Source of the DNA: Rhodobacter sp.
GTDB taxonomy: Bacteria > Pseudomonadota > Alphaproteobacteria > Rhodobacterales > Rhodobacteraceae
DNA: 43,869 nt
Direction: 5' to 3'
Assembly: GCA_022824145.1 (NCBI GenBank)
Contig: JAJEAY010000181.1
Location: forward strand, 1-43,869
Notes under the pieces: generated by a model
The model's database searches: none
Told to the model about the DNA's origin: nothing
The model's input: only the letters and a program-made list of their open reading frames with translations
Shown here: in pieces, positions 1-8,784 of the stretch
How positions within the stretch are numbered: the stretch's first letter is position 1
Layout of the letters: each line of letters starts with the position of its first letter
Program-made: the position numbers and the translations under genes

Positions 1-195
1 CATGAGCTCGCTGATGTCGCTGACCGCGACGGCGCCCTTCAGCACCGCCCGGAACCCCTCGACGGCCTCGGGCGGCAGGCTCGACAGGTTGGCGACGGTC
101 CTCTTCTGGATCCTGCGGCCCTCCCGCCACGCCTCGCGCAGAAGGATGGCGGGCTTTCCGGCCTGGTTGGGGACGGATTCGATGCTGAAGGCCAT
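1..195 (-). mobile_element. IS1634-family transposase, N-terminal part (runs off the window)
   Basis: Reading leftward from an ATG at 195 there are 65 codons without a stop to the window edge. The translation begins MAFSIESVPNQAGKPAILLR and continues with REAWREGRRIQKRTVANLSS. This matches the N-terminus typical of IS1634-type (IS4 superfamily) DDE transposases: a SVPN.....PAILLRE..REG segment, then RTLANLS.LP. Only the N-terminal domain is inside the window; the DDE catalytic core would lie beyond base 1, so intactness cannot be judged. The element seems to end within about 100-150 bases right of the start codon, next to a broken toxin gene. The family call is from memory of the conserved N-terminus and was not searched. 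Confidence 0.7.
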
Positions 196-322
196 GGCGG
201 TCACCGGTTATGGGAACATTCCGGCCTCAAGGACAGGGCGGTTCGCTATAGAGTCAAGGGCTTTCGCTAAAAAACTTCGCGCGGATGCTATGGGAACGGA
301 AATCCAGGTTCGGCATCCCTGA
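196..322. other. Probable end of the IS1634-type element
   Basis: This short stretch lies between the transposase start and the toxin remnant and has no gene of its own. The 9-mer TATGGGAAC occurs twice in direct orientation, at 209-217 and 289-297, and the second copy is near where toxin-like sequence begins. It may mark the element's terminus or a duplicated end, but without the other end of the element no inverted repeat or target duplication can be shown. Confidence 0.3.
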
Positions 323-829
323 ATGGACGGATTCCCGTTCAGTGTCAATGGCATACGCGAAAATTCCCCGTGCCAAGTTCCGACTAACGAACCACGTTCG
401 CTGACGCGGAACTACGACGTCATTCCCGACGGGTATGGGGACACCGTAGTCAGGGTTTAGACCAGGGAAGGCATCTTGGCGGACAAACTAGTTGCGTTTC
501 CAGCGATGCTGACGACCTACGTGCGGTGGCGGGACATCTGGGACATGTACTGGCTGCGCAGGCGCGGTGTCGGCATTGATGCCGAACTGGTTCGTACGAA
601 GGCAGCGAATTACCGTATCGAGAACTTCGATCATCGTCTTGCCGTTGCGGTCAGGGAGGCACCCGGGCTTGTCCGTTCCAAGGGGATCAAGGAGGCGCTG
701 GGAGACTTTGTGCCCCCGGATGCGGCCGCGCGAACTCTCCGGAATGACGACTGGCTGGAGGCTGTTGCTATCGAAATCAGAGATATGCTGGAATACCTGC
801 AGCGGAACCTAGCACCGCAGCGGAACTAG
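323..829 (+). pseudogene. AbiEii/AbiGii-type nucleotidyltransferase toxin, truncated and with internal amber stop
   Basis: The frame from 476 to 829 carries LADKLVAFPAMLTTYVRWRD, then IWDMYWLRRRG and a helical tail ending LEYLQRNL. This is the C-terminal half of AbiEii-type toxins (ILADK.VA......RDLWDL..L..RG). The same frame continues upstream as RNYDVIPDGYGDTVVRV, then a TAG at 458-460, then TREGILADKLVAF, so the stop cuts one continuous domain; CAG to TAG is a single-base explanation. The frame is open from 323 but no nucleotidyltransferase core (GS...D.D) is present, and the sequence abuts the transposon end. No AbiEi-type antitoxin gene is adjacent. In the family, AbiEii transfers nucleotides to target RNA as the toxin of a type IV toxin-antitoxin pair; this copy should be inactive. 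A TTG at 476 could start a 117-residue stub. Confidence 0.65.
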
Positions 830-1211
830 CCTGCGGCAAGCACGGCAGCAAGCGCCGACAACAGGCCGCTGCGCGACTCGGAAACGCCTCCGAGACGAGG
901 ATGTCCCTGAGGCGGTCAAAGCTACCGGGACCAGTGAGAGCCTTCCGGGTCGGCTGTTAGTGCGTGTCCACGGCCGACCCGGTAAGGTAGCCGGAACACG
1001 ATGTTCTGAACAGAAATATGTTCGTTAGGCAGACCGCCGGACCTCCCGCCTACAGACTCCTGCCGCACTACAGGGCCGGAATCCGGCCGGAGGCCGCTCC
1101 AGAGCCGCCTGACGGCTCCGCGGAAGCGCCGCAGCCACCGGAACAATAGTATTGTCTCTGGAGGCCCGCGGTGTATCGAAATTCCTCTACACAGCGCACA
1201 GCTTGCCGGCT
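830..1211. other. Gene-free stretch between toxin remnant and meaB
   Basis: About 380 bases with only short overlapping frames, none with a recognisable domain, good start site or coherent protein. It lies downstream of both the toxin remnant (plus) and meaB (minus). No clear hairpin followed by a T tract was seen. It may contain further decayed sequence belonging to the toxin/IS insertion. Confidence 0.4.
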
Positions 1212-2210
1212 CTATTGCGCTAGCCTTGCGGAAATCTGGCGCAGCAGCTTTGCGGCGGCATTTGCCGGAAACAGTTTTCCTTCAGCGACAAGGGCACCCA
1301 ATTCAGCCATGCTGTTCCGAACCGTGCGGTCAGCGGTGACCTGTTCCACCAATCCCCGGTGAATCTCGTTCTCGAACCATTTCCGCGCCTGGTCCGCCCG
1401 GCGACGGTGCCTGAACCCATATCTGCGCCGCCACCCGTCCAGCGCACTTATTTCAGACCAGGCTTCCTTGAGGCCTTCTTCATTCAGCGCGGAAACCGCC
1501 ATGGCCTTGGGGAATCCTTCAGGATCCTGCTGGCGCGGCCGCAGCAGCCGAAGTGCCTGCGCGTAATCGGCGCATGTTCGGACGGCGGCCGACTTCAGGT
1601 TTCCGTCCGCCTTGTTCACAAGAATGATGTCGGCGATTTCCATGATTCCGCGCTTGATGCCCTGGAGCTCGTCACCGCCACCAGGTGCAATGAGCAGAAC
1701 AAACAGATCGGACATCTCCGCCACTAGCGTTTCGGACTGGCCAACACCGACCGTTTCGATCAGAACGGCATCGAAGCCGGCTGCTTCGCAGAGCACGGCG
1801 GCCTCGTGCGTACGGCGGGCCACTCCACCGAGCCGGGTTTGGCTCGGCGAAGGACGAATGAAAGCATTTGGGTTGCGGCTCAGCTGTTCCATTCGGGTCT
1901 TGTCGCCAAGGATCGAACCACCGGAACGCGACGAGCTTGGATCGACCGCGAGCACTGCCACCCGAAGCCCTGCTTCAATCAGCATTGACCCGAATGCTTC
2001 AATAAATGTAGATTTGCCTACACCCGGTGCGCCAGAGAGTCCGATGCGCAGGGCTTCGCGCCTTACAGACGTCAGCTGTTCCAGCAATGAAAGCGCCGTT
2101 GCTCGATGATCGGAACGACTGCTTTCAACCAGAGTGATAGCTTGGGCCAAAGCGCGACGGTCTCCGGATGCGATCCGCTGGGCGAGGTCCGAGTCGCAGG
2201 ATTCGACCAT
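1212..2210 (-). CDS. meaB: Methylmalonyl-CoA mutase-associated GTPase MeaB
   Basis: The 332-residue product is a G3E-family P-loop GTPase that chaperones adenosylcobalamin-dependent methylmalonyl-CoA mutase, gating cofactor loading and protecting the enzyme from inactivation. Visible motifs: Walker A GAPGVGKST near residues 60-68; the MeaB signature VDPSSSRSGGSILGDKTRM around 89-107; switch segment LIETVGVGQSE near 150-160; and the base-specificity motif NKAD near 199-202. Length is normal for the family. The ATG at 2210 is preceded by a weak GGA. The mutase gene is not adjacent and is presumably elsewhere, though this cannot be checked here. hrpB is divergent across about 250 bases. The older name argK for this family (an assumed arginine-transport kinase) is misleading. 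Confidence 0.95.
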   Translation of the reverse strand: MVESCDSDLAQRIASGDRRALAQAITLVESSRSDHRATALSLLEQLTSVRREALRIGLSGAPGVGKSTFIEAFGSMLIEAGLRVAVLAVDPSSSRSGGSILGDKTRMEQLSRNPNAFIRPSPSQTRLGGVARRTHEAAVLCEAAGFDAVLIETVGVGQSETLVAEMSDLFVLLIAPGGGDELQGIKRGIMEIADIILVNKADGNLKSAAVRTCADYAQALRLLRPRQQDPEGFPKAMAVSALNEEGLKEAWSEISALDGWRRRYGFRHRRRADQARKWFENEIHRGLVEQVTADRTVRNSMAELGALVAEGKLFPANAAAKLLRQISARLAQ

Positions 2211-2461
2211 GTATCCAGTTCCATACCATTGGCGGCACTGATCCGGCCGCGGGTCAGTGCTCAGTCATGCCCAATCGATCCCGAATTTGTCCAGCCCGAA
2301 TCGCTTGCGGAAGCGATTCCGTCGCGACGGTTCTCGCTGCTGAAGTCATGATGCTGACGTCCCATGACCAGCCCCGACCGATGCAGGAAAGCCGGATATG
2401 AACGGGCTTAGGCACCTTAACACCTATGGAGTCGTCTCCGGCCTTCCACGATAATCACTGA

Positions 2462-4900
2462 GTGACCGATCCGTTACCCATCGACGAATCCCTTCCTGAA
2501 TTAATGGAAGCGCTGAAGCGCGAAGGTCGCGCAGTCCTGCAGGCACCTCCCGGTGCCGGAAAGACCACGCGGGTACCATTGGCCATCCTGCGCACAGGTC
2601 TTTCCAATGACCGTATCCTGATGCTGGAACCCCGCCGGCTAGCTGCACGAGCCGCTGCGGAACGCATGGCGGAAACTCTCCGCGAGGCTGTTGGACAGAC
2701 TGTTGGCTACAGAATGCGCGGCGAGACAAAGGTGTCTGGAAGCACCCGCATAGAAGTGGTCACGGAAGGCATCCTGACGCGAATGATCCAATCCGACCCA
2801 ACGCTTCAAGGCGTCGGAGTCCTGATTTTTGACGAATTCCATGAACGCTCGCTCAACGGGGATCTCGGTCTGGCTCTTGCTTGGGAAGCGCGCTGTGCTC
2901 TGCGGGAAGATCTTCGGCTACTCGTCATGTCCGCGACGCTAGACACCAAGCCAATTGCGGAGCTGCTGGACGGTGCACCCCTGATTGTCTCCAAAGGACG
3001 CAGTTTTCCGGTAGACGTCCGATGGCTGCATCGTCCGGTTCGAAAAGCATCCATGATCGGCTCCGCGGCAAATTCGATTCGCGACGCCCTGGATGAAACG
3101 GACGGTGGAATTCTGGTATTTCTTCCCGGCGAGCGCGAGATTCGCCAGCTTGCCAATCAACTCGGAGACCTGACCGGGGACGTGTCGGTGCACATGCTCT
3201 ACGGCGCCCTGCCCTTCGCTCGGCAACGCACCGCCGTCGCTCCTGCCAATAGCGGACGCAAGGTGGTAATTGCGACCGCCATCGCAGAAACAGCGCTGAC
3301 AATAGAAGATGTCCGCACGGTTATCGACTGCGGTCTCGCCAGAAGAGCGCGGTACGATCCAGGACGCGGAATGTCGCGGCTGATCACCGAACGGGTCACA
3401 AGAGCCGAAGCAGATCAGCGAACAGGTCGGGCAGGTCGAGTGGGACCGGGAATCTGTCACCGCCTTTGGACCAAAGGCGAGGAACGTGGCATGCATCCCT
3501 TTCCGCCACCTGAAATCGCCGCGGCGGACCTTTGCGGACTCGTGCTGGAACTGGCCCTCTGGGGCACGGTGAAACCCGAGGGTATGGCTTTCCTCACTCC
3601 GCCGCCGGGCGGCGCCTGGACTTCTGCTCAGGAGTTATTGCGAAGCCTCGGTGCGTTGGACGATGCAGGGCGAATCACAGATCATGGGCGGTCCATAGCC
3701 GCCCTTCCGCTGCATCCAAGAATTGCACACATGCTGTCGATCGCAGGATCCGCGGCTGCGGATCTGGCGGCACTCCTGAACGACAGTGACCCGATTCGCG
3801 ATGCGGGCGCGGACATCAGGCTCAGAATCGCTGCCCTGAAAGAACCTGGTCGTCACCCCTCCGCACGTCGAAACCTGGAGCAGATAGCCGCCGAAGCGCG
3901 ACGGCTTCGGCGTTTGACTGAACAGAACGGCACCTCCCTTACTCTCCCTCAACAGGCCGCGCTTGCCTATCCCGACCGCATCGGCCTGCGCCGCGAAGGC
4001 ACCGCCGCTCGCTGGATCCTGTCTGGGGGTTCGGGTGCCACCATGGACGAAACAGATCCGCTCGCAGGCTGTCGCCTGATCGTTGCGACGGATTTAGGCG
4101 GAGGCGGTCGCGAGGCCCGAACCAGGCAAGCAGTTGCGATCTCGGAAGCCGAGCTGCGTGCCGTTCATTCGGACCGCATCAACTGGGCGAATGTCTGCCA
4201 GTGGTCGAAACGCAGACGCGAGGTTGTGGCCCGGCGTCAGGAGCGGTTCGCAGCACTGGTTCTGGATGACCGGCGATGGGTCAGCGTACCAACCGAGGCG
4301 CTAGCCGAGGCGATGATCGACGGCGTTCGAGACCTCGGCCTGCCTTGGTCAGACAACTCAAGAAGACTGCAGGCACGCGCTGAACTCCTGCGGATACGGG
4401 GAGCCGAACTGCCGGACTGTTCCGAACAGGGACTCATGGCGTCGCTTGAGGACTGGCTTGTTGCCTGGCTTGCAGGAGTTCAAAACGCAGACGATCTTAA
4501 GAGGCTCGATCTAACGGAAGCATTGCGGGCACGGCTTGGCCATCAAGGAATGAAAACTGTCGAAAGGCTCGCGCCGGAATTCTTCAGGACCCCACTCGGA
4601 AAGCTGGCGCCTATCGACTACAGCGACGGTATCCCCGCGATAAAGGTTCGGCTACAGGCATTGTTCGGAGTGATCCGCCATCCATCGATAGGCCAGGACC
4701 GAACCCCGATTCGATTGACCCTGCTTTCTCCTGCAGGACGGGCGCTTGCGGTGACTACGGATCTGCCCGGCTTCTGGAAGGGTGCCTATCGCGAAGTCCG
4801 AAAGGACATGAGGGGTCGCTATCCCAAACATCCATGGCCAGAAGACCCGGCTCGGGCCGAACCGACGGTCCATGCCCGGCCGAAGCGAAGGCGCTCATGA
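2462..4900 (+). CDS. hrpB: ATP-dependent RNA helicase HrpB
   Basis: The 812-residue product is a DEAH/DExH superfamily 2 helicase of the HrpB family. Visible motifs: Walker A PPGAGKTT at 29-36; EPRRLAARAAAERMA (motif Ia) near 56-70; DEFHERS (motif II) at 124-130; SATLD (motif III) near 156-160; TAIAETALTIEDV; and QRTGRAGRVGPG (motif VI) near 320. The C-terminus has the HrpB-specific ending GAYREVRKDMRGRYPKHPWP. Length is normal. The chosen start is GTG at 2462, which gives the usual PIDE.LPEL lead-in before the P-loop; no strong ribosome site precedes it. The cellular role of HrpB is poorly defined in most bacteria; E. coli mutants have mild phenotypes. Intact, with no frame disruption. Confidence 0.95.
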   Translation: MTDPLPIDESLPELMEALKREGRAVLQAPPGAGKTTRVPLAILRTGLSNDRILMLEPRRLAARAAAERMAETLREAVGQTVGYRMRGETKVSGSTRIEVVTEGILTRMIQSDPTLQGVGVLIFDEFHERSLNGDLGLALAWEARCALREDLRLLVMSATLDTKPIAELLDGAPLIVSKGRSFPVDVRWLHRPVRKASMIGSAANSIRDALDETDGGILVFLPGEREIRQLANQLGDLTGDVSVHMLYGALPFARQRTAVAPANSGRKVVIATAIAETALTIEDVRTVIDCGLARRARYDPGRGMSRLITERVTRAEADQRTGRAGRVGPGICHRLWTKGEERGMHPFPPPEIAAADLCGLVLELALWGTVKPEGMAFLTPPPGGAWTSAQELLRSLGALDDAGRITDHGRSIAALPLHPRIAHMLSIAGSAAADLAALLNDSDPIRDAGADIRLRIAALKEPGRHPSARRNLEQIAAEARRLRRLTEQNGTSLTLPQQAALAYPDRIGLRREGTAARWILSGGSGATMDETDPLAGCRLIVATDLGGGGREARTRQAVAISEAELRAVHSDRINWANVCQWSKRRREVVARRQERFAALVLDDRRWVSVPTEALAEAMIDGVRDLGLPWSDNSRRLQARAELLRIRGAELPDCSEQGLMASLEDWLVAWLAGVQNADDLKRLDLTEALRARLGHQGMKTVERLAPEFFRTPLGKLAPIDYSDGIPAIKVRLQALFGVIRHPSIGQDRTPIRLTLLSPAGRALAVTTDLPGFWKGAYREVRKDMRGRYPKHPWPEDPARAEPTVHARPKRRRS

Positions 4901-5050
4901 ATGCTGGACTCAAACTGGATACTCAAAAGCACCTGATCGCAGTGTTAACTAACGTTCGGACTCCGGAAGTCGTGACTTCGACGGAATTACTCCTCTGCAG
5001 CGTACTATTTCCACCTGAAGTGACGGGATGGGAGCGAATTGGATAGCAGA

Positions 5051-5656
5051 ATGCTCAAACGATTGATTGATCACCCTTATTTCATATGGGCCTTACTCGC
5101 CCTTCCATCGGTTCCGATGGTAAGTGAACTTGCGTCAGGCCATACGGGCCCCAACGGCGAACCGATGACCGAGTATCTGCTGCATCCGACAGGCGAATTC
5201 GCAGCACGGTTCCTGATCATATCCATGATTCTGACACCGTTGTGGATGCTGTTCCCGCGATCCGGATTCGTGCGCTGGATGGTAAAGCGACGCAGGTACT
5301 TTGGAGTCGCGGCGTTTGGATACGCAGCCCTCCATACCGTCCTTTACGTCATCGACATGGGAACGCTGAGCGCGATTCTCGGTGAATTTCTGCTGCTAGG
5401 CATCTGGACCGGGTGGCTCGCAATGTTCGTCTTCCTGCCGCTGGCGCTGTCCTCCAACGATTATTCCGTGCGCCTATTGGGCCCGGCCTGGAAAACTCTC
5501 CACCGGACAGTTTACGTCGCCTCGGTCGCGACGCTCCTGCATTGGATATTCGTTCATAACGGTTTCGGTCCCGCTCTGGTGCACTTTGCGCCTCTCGCCG
5601 CGCTTGAATTCTATCGAATCCGGAACAGCCTGCGACGAAGTCAGGTGCTCGGATGA
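5051..5656 (+). CDS. MsrQ/YedZ-like haem-binding membrane protein (ferric reductase-like domain)
   Basis: A polytopic inner-membrane protein of about 201 residues with the ferric-reductase-like transmembrane domain. Hydrophobic segments lie near residues 10-25, 51-68, 85-102, 108-131, 154-170 and 173-185. Histidines suited to haem b binding are H95 (in AALHTVLYV), H151 (TLHRTVY) and H164 (TLLHWIF), as in MsrQ. MsrQ passes electrons from quinols to the periplasmic methionine sulfoxide reductase MsrP, but no msrP gene is in the window, so the electron acceptor is open. ATG at 5051 has GGA seven bases upstream; a TTG at 5039 in the same frame is an alternative giving 205 residues. The next gene encodes a secreted PepSY protein 25 bases downstream and is likely cotranscribed. 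It could instead be a general cytochrome b561-like electron carrier. Confidence 0.75.
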   Translation: MLKRLIDHPYFIWALLALPSVPMVSELASGHTGPNGEPMTEYLLHPTGEFAARFLIISMILTPLWMLFPRSGFVRWMVKRRRYFGVAAFGYAALHTVLYVIDMGTLSAILGEFLLLGIWTGWLAMFVFLPLALSSNDYSVRLLGPAWKTLHRTVYVASVATLLHWIFVHNGFGPALVHFAPLAALEFYRIRNSLRRSQVLG

Positions 5657-5681
5657 TCCAGTTCCACCGCAGGAGACACGA

Positions 5682-5993
5682 ATGACCCCACGAATGACCC
5701 GGGCAATGATCGCCGCCGCGCTGCTCGTGATGGCCCCAACCGTCGCAGCCGCTACCGGCACCTACAGATGCGAACCTACCGACGAAAACTCATGGATGAC
5801 CAAGAGTGAACTGACGGCCATACTTGAGGAAGATGGCTGGAACGTCCGGTTCATCAAGGAAGACGGCGGATGCTGGGAGGTCTATGGCACCGATTCCGAA
5901 AACCGAAGGGTCGAAGGATATTTCCATCCGGTAACCGGCGCCGCGCAGCTGATTTCCCAGCGCGGGAAAGTCCTGTTTCGCGCGGAGGACTGA
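5682..5993 (+). CDS. Secreted PepSY-domain protein
   Basis: A 103-residue small protein with a Sec signal peptide (MTPRMTRAMIAAALLVMAPT, cleavage near the VAAA at 21-24). The rest, about 40-95, resembles the PepSY_2 fold: SELTAILEEDGWNVRFIKED, a conserved EVYGTD strand, then RRVEGYFHPVTG. Cysteines at 30 and 64 could form a disulfide in the periplasm. PepSY domains are often found beside membrane redox proteins, and here it follows a ferric-reductase-like membrane gene after 25 bases, so it is probably a periplasmic partner or modulator of that protein; that role is inference. The ATG at 5682 is preceded by AGGAG with good spacing, which favours it over a longer upstream reading. Confidence 0.75.
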   Translation: MTPRMTRAMIAAALLVMAPTVAAATGTYRCEPTDENSWMTKSELTAILEEDGWNVRFIKEDGGCWEVYGTDSENRRVEGYFHPVTGAAQLISQRGKVLFRAED

Positions 5994-6214
5994 AATGGAG
6001 CAAAGGAAGGCACCCCGGTGCGCGAGGTCTTCCGGATCAATCAATGATCTTGAGACATACGAGTCGAAGCAAACGATCGAAGCAAACGAAGCGGAGGATA
6101 AGGCTCAATCAGGATTCAGGTCGCGTCCGGCGCAAAAAACTTCGTTCGGGCTGTCAAACGAGAACTTCGCAGCCACTCGGATCCCCGGCGCTCCCGGATC
6201 TAAGTCTACTGCAG

Positions 6215-7723
6215 TCACATCACGGCACCGATCTGCCAAGGTACGAATTCAAAGTCCCCGAGGCCCTGTGCTTCGGACTTTGAAGGCTTGCCACTTGCGA
6301 CACGAAGGATCAGGTCGTAGATCTCACGCCCTTTGGTCTCCAGTTCGGCTGTTCCGGCAAGCATGTCTCCGGTATCGATGTCCATGTCCTCAGACATACG
6401 GGAGTACATTCCGGTGTTTGTCGCGACCTTTATCGTCGGCGCTGGCTTTGAGCCGAACGCGGACCCGCGGCCCGTCGTGAACACGACAATGTTGCAGCCA
6501 CCCGCGATCTGCCCCGTAACGCTTGCTGGATCGTATCCAGGCGAATCCATGAAGGTGAATCCTTTCTCCGTCACCTCTTCTGCATATCGGTAAACCCCCA
6601 TCAGCGGGGTGGTTCCGCCTTTCGCGGCGGCGCCCAGCGACTTCTCGAGAATCGTGGTTAGCCCACCCTTCTTGTTGCCGGGGCTGGGGTTGTTGTCCAT
6701 GCTGCCGCTGTTGCGCTCCGTATAGCCCTTCCACCATTCAACAATGCCAACAAGACGCTCGCCCACTTCACGGCTGACCGATCGCCTGGTCAGAAGGTGT
6801 TCGGCGCCGTAGATCTCCGGGGTCTCCGCCAGAACGCCGGTTCCGCCCTGTGCCACCAGCAGGTCGCAGGCATGGCCCAGTGCCGGATTCGCGGTGACAC
6901 CTGACCACGCATCCGAACCGCCGCATTGCAGAGCCACGGTCAGATCGGACGCCGAACACCGCTCGCGCCGCGCTTGGTTGGCCAAGGGAAGCATCGCTTC
7001 GACTTTCTGGATCCCAAGTTCAACGGTGCGTCTCAGGCCCGCCACATCCTGTATGTTCATCACCTGGAACAGCGGCCCCTGTTCAAGCCCGAACGCCTCC
7101 AGCAGCCAATCGATCTGGTTCATCTCGCAACCGAGGCCAACCATCAGCACCGCCGCGTTGTTCGGGTGGCGCGCATATCCCCACATCACCCTCTGAAGCG
7201 CCTCGAATCCCTCGCCGGACCCCGCCATGCCGCAGCCGGTGCCATGTACGAACGCGGCCACTCCATCAACGTTCGGGTAAGGGGCCAGCCGCTCCGGCGT
7301 GAAGTGATCCGCGATGCGCCGCGCCGCTGTGGCGGAACAGTTCACCGATGTCACGATTGCGATGTAGTTCCGTGTCCCCACCCGCCCGCTGTCGCGGCGG
7401 TATCCCATGAACATGTCCCTTCGATCCGCAGCAACCGTCTCAACCGGACGGAGATCGCCGCCGAACTGGTATTCGACATCCGTATTGCGGAATCCAAGGT
7501 TGTGGGTGTGCACATGGTCCCCAGCCTGAATGTTCTCCTGCGCAAGGCCTATGAACTGGGCGTATTTTCGCACCTCCTCACCGTCGGTGATGGCTCGTGT
7601 AGCAATCTTGTGGCCCGAAGGGATCGGGGACCGGGTACGCACACCCTCCACTTCATGTCCCGCCTGAAGCGAATGGGTGGCTGTGACGACATTGTCGTCG
7701 GGGCTAAGGCGAACGTAGTCCAT
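6215..7723 (-). CDS. UxaA-family (altronate/galactarate dehydratase-like) sugar acid dehydratase
   Basis: A 502-residue full-length member combining the N-terminal SAF domain (about 8-85, with AGDHVHTHNLGF) and the large UxaA domain. Typical segments are GYRRDSGRVGTRNYIAIVTS, VHGTGCGMAGSG, GLGCEMNQ, ALQCGGSDAWSGVTANPALG, NPSPGNKKGGLTTILEKSLG and GGCNIVVFTTGRGSAFG. These enzymes use an iron centre to remove water from aldonic or aldaric acids, giving 2-keto-3-deoxy acids. Family members also act on D-arabinonate, L-fuconate or L-galactonate, so the substrate cannot be read from the family alone. It is the last gene of the minus-strand arm, 32 bases after the PhyH-type gene, and a second, unrelated dehydratase lies in the plus arm. 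A 2-keto-3-deoxy acid made here could feed the SDR and hydrolase of that arm. Confidence 0.88.
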   Translation of the reverse strand: MDYVRLSPDDNVVTATHSLQAGHEVEGVRTRSPIPSGHKIATRAITDGEEVRKYAQFIGLAQENIQAGDHVHTHNLGFRNTDVEYQFGGDLRPVETVAADRRDMFMGYRRDSGRVGTRNYIAIVTSVNCSATAARRIADHFTPERLAPYPNVDGVAAFVHGTGCGMAGSGEGFEALQRVMWGYARHPNNAAVLMVGLGCEMNQIDWLLEAFGLEQGPLFQVMNIQDVAGLRRTVELGIQKVEAMLPLANQARRERCSASDLTVALQCGGSDAWSGVTANPALGHACDLLVAQGGTGVLAETPEIYGAEHLLTRRSVSREVGERLVGIVEWWKGYTERNSGSMDNNPSPGNKKGGLTTILEKSLGAAAKGGTTPLMGVYRYAEEVTEKGFTFMDSPGYDPASVTGQIAGGCNIVVFTTGRGSAFGSKPAPTIKVATNTGMYSRMSEDMDIDTGDMLAGTAELETKGREIYDLILRVASGKPSKSEAQGLGDFEFVPWQIGAVM

Positions 7724-7755
7724 TAAGGGTCACCTATTATTTCGGCCAGTCACTG

Positions 7756-8703
7756 TTAAGCGCAATAAGGCGCATCCGAGCTCCAGCGGTGGATATCGAT
7801 GTGTGGTGTGGTCGACAGATGCGAACGCGCCAAGTGCCACATGTCGCGCCACGCGCACCAGTCACGCAGCTCCGTCTCCGGCGCAAGGCGCGACCGGGCA
7901 ACAAAGTCCGGAAAGTGCGATCTTCCCGTGGGCTGGCCGGTGACATTGTAGCGTAGGTCAAACGACCACCGGAATCCCTGCGTCCGATTGGCCAAAGAGG
8001 CATGGGGAGTCAGCGGGTGGAACACGACCGCGCCACCTGCCTTGACTGGCAGCGGGACCGCCCTTTCGTGATCGACGAAGCCGTCAGCGATCGCTGTCTG
8101 GGTCTTCGGACAATGCGGCAGCATCTCCTGCCCGCGTTCAAGGGGAAGCGCCTGAAGGCAGCCGTTTTCGACAGTTGCGTCCGTAACCGCCAGCCACACC
8201 GTCACCATATCCGTCCCATCCGCCTCGGCATGGGCAACGCCGCGGTCCTGGTGCCAGTCAGTAGCGGTTATATGCGCACGGACCTCGTCTCTGCGAAGGT
8301 CGTCCGCAGGCGGCTTGATGCGCACATGCTGGATTGGGTTGCTGGTGATCTCCGAACCAATCAGGGTTTCAACCAGATCAAGCAGAGGCGGCGCTGTCAC
8401 CATATCAAAGACAGCAGGACCGAAATGCATTGGCGTATCCGCCTGGATCCGGTCTGCTGGCAGCGAGATGTCCATTGGCTGGAACCAGTCGCAGCCAGCG
8501 CGGTATCCAGTGAGCAGCTTGCCCCAGAAGTCCTCGGTGACTGGCTCGCCCACCAGTCCCTGGTCCTGCCACCCAGCATAAAGGCCATCGAGAAGACATT
8601 CGTATTCTTCGCGCACCGGTCCAAGGACATTTTCTCCCAGCACATCCTCGACAACGAGGAATCCATTCTTCCTGAATGCGTCAACCTGCCATTGATTCAG
8701 CAT
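7756..8703 (-). CDS. Phytanoyl-CoA dioxygenase (PhyH) family protein
   Basis: A 315-residue Fe(II)/2-oxoglutarate-dependent oxygenase of the PhyH family. The iron triad is visible as H151 and D153 (TDWHQDRG) and a distal histidine, most likely H234 (LTPHASLANR); an arginine in the following RWSFDLRYN can bind 2-oxoglutarate. The order and spacing are as expected for the double-stranded beta-helix fold. ATG at 8703 is preferred because GGAG lies nine bases upstream; TTG at 8760 or ATG at 8736 would lengthen it without a ribosome site. It sits between the DenD-like and UxaA-like genes in one operon, so it probably prepares a substrate for them, for example by hydroxylation or oxidative removal of an O-alkyl group. 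This is inference; PhyH substrates vary widely (lipids, ectoine, phosphonates, secondary metabolites). Confidence 0.85.
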   Translation of the reverse strand: MLNQWQVDAFRKNGFLVVEDVLGENVLGPVREEYECLLDGLYAGWQDQGLVGEPVTEDFWGKLLTGYRAGCDWFQPMDISLPADRIQADTPMHFGPAVFDMVTAPPLLDLVETLIGSEITSNPIQHVRIKPPADDLRRDEVRAHITATDWHQDRGVAHAEADGTDMVTVWLAVTDATVENGCLQALPLERGQEMLPHCPKTQTAIADGFVDHERAVPLPVKAGGAVVFHPLTPHASLANRTQGFRWSFDLRYNVTGQPTGRSHFPDFVARSRLAPETELRDWCAWRDMWHLARSHLSTTPHIDIHRWSSDAPYCA

Positions 8704-8784
8704 TGCCTGACTCCGTGCGATTCCGCGCCGCTCCATATGGGTCTTTCGCGATTGAGGCAAATTTCTCCCGGCGTGTCCAGCAGA

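Noticed and set aside
6070-6110. Repeated GAAGCAAACGA units, considered as a regulatory direct repeat
   Set aside because: Only two adjacent copies, no further spacing pattern and located downstream of both flanking genes, so no regulatory role is supported.
5995-6480. Plus-strand frame starting two bases after the PepSY gene
   Set aside because: Its second half lies antisense to the UxaA-type gene, the product is low-complexity and basic, and there is no ribosome site despite the tempting position.
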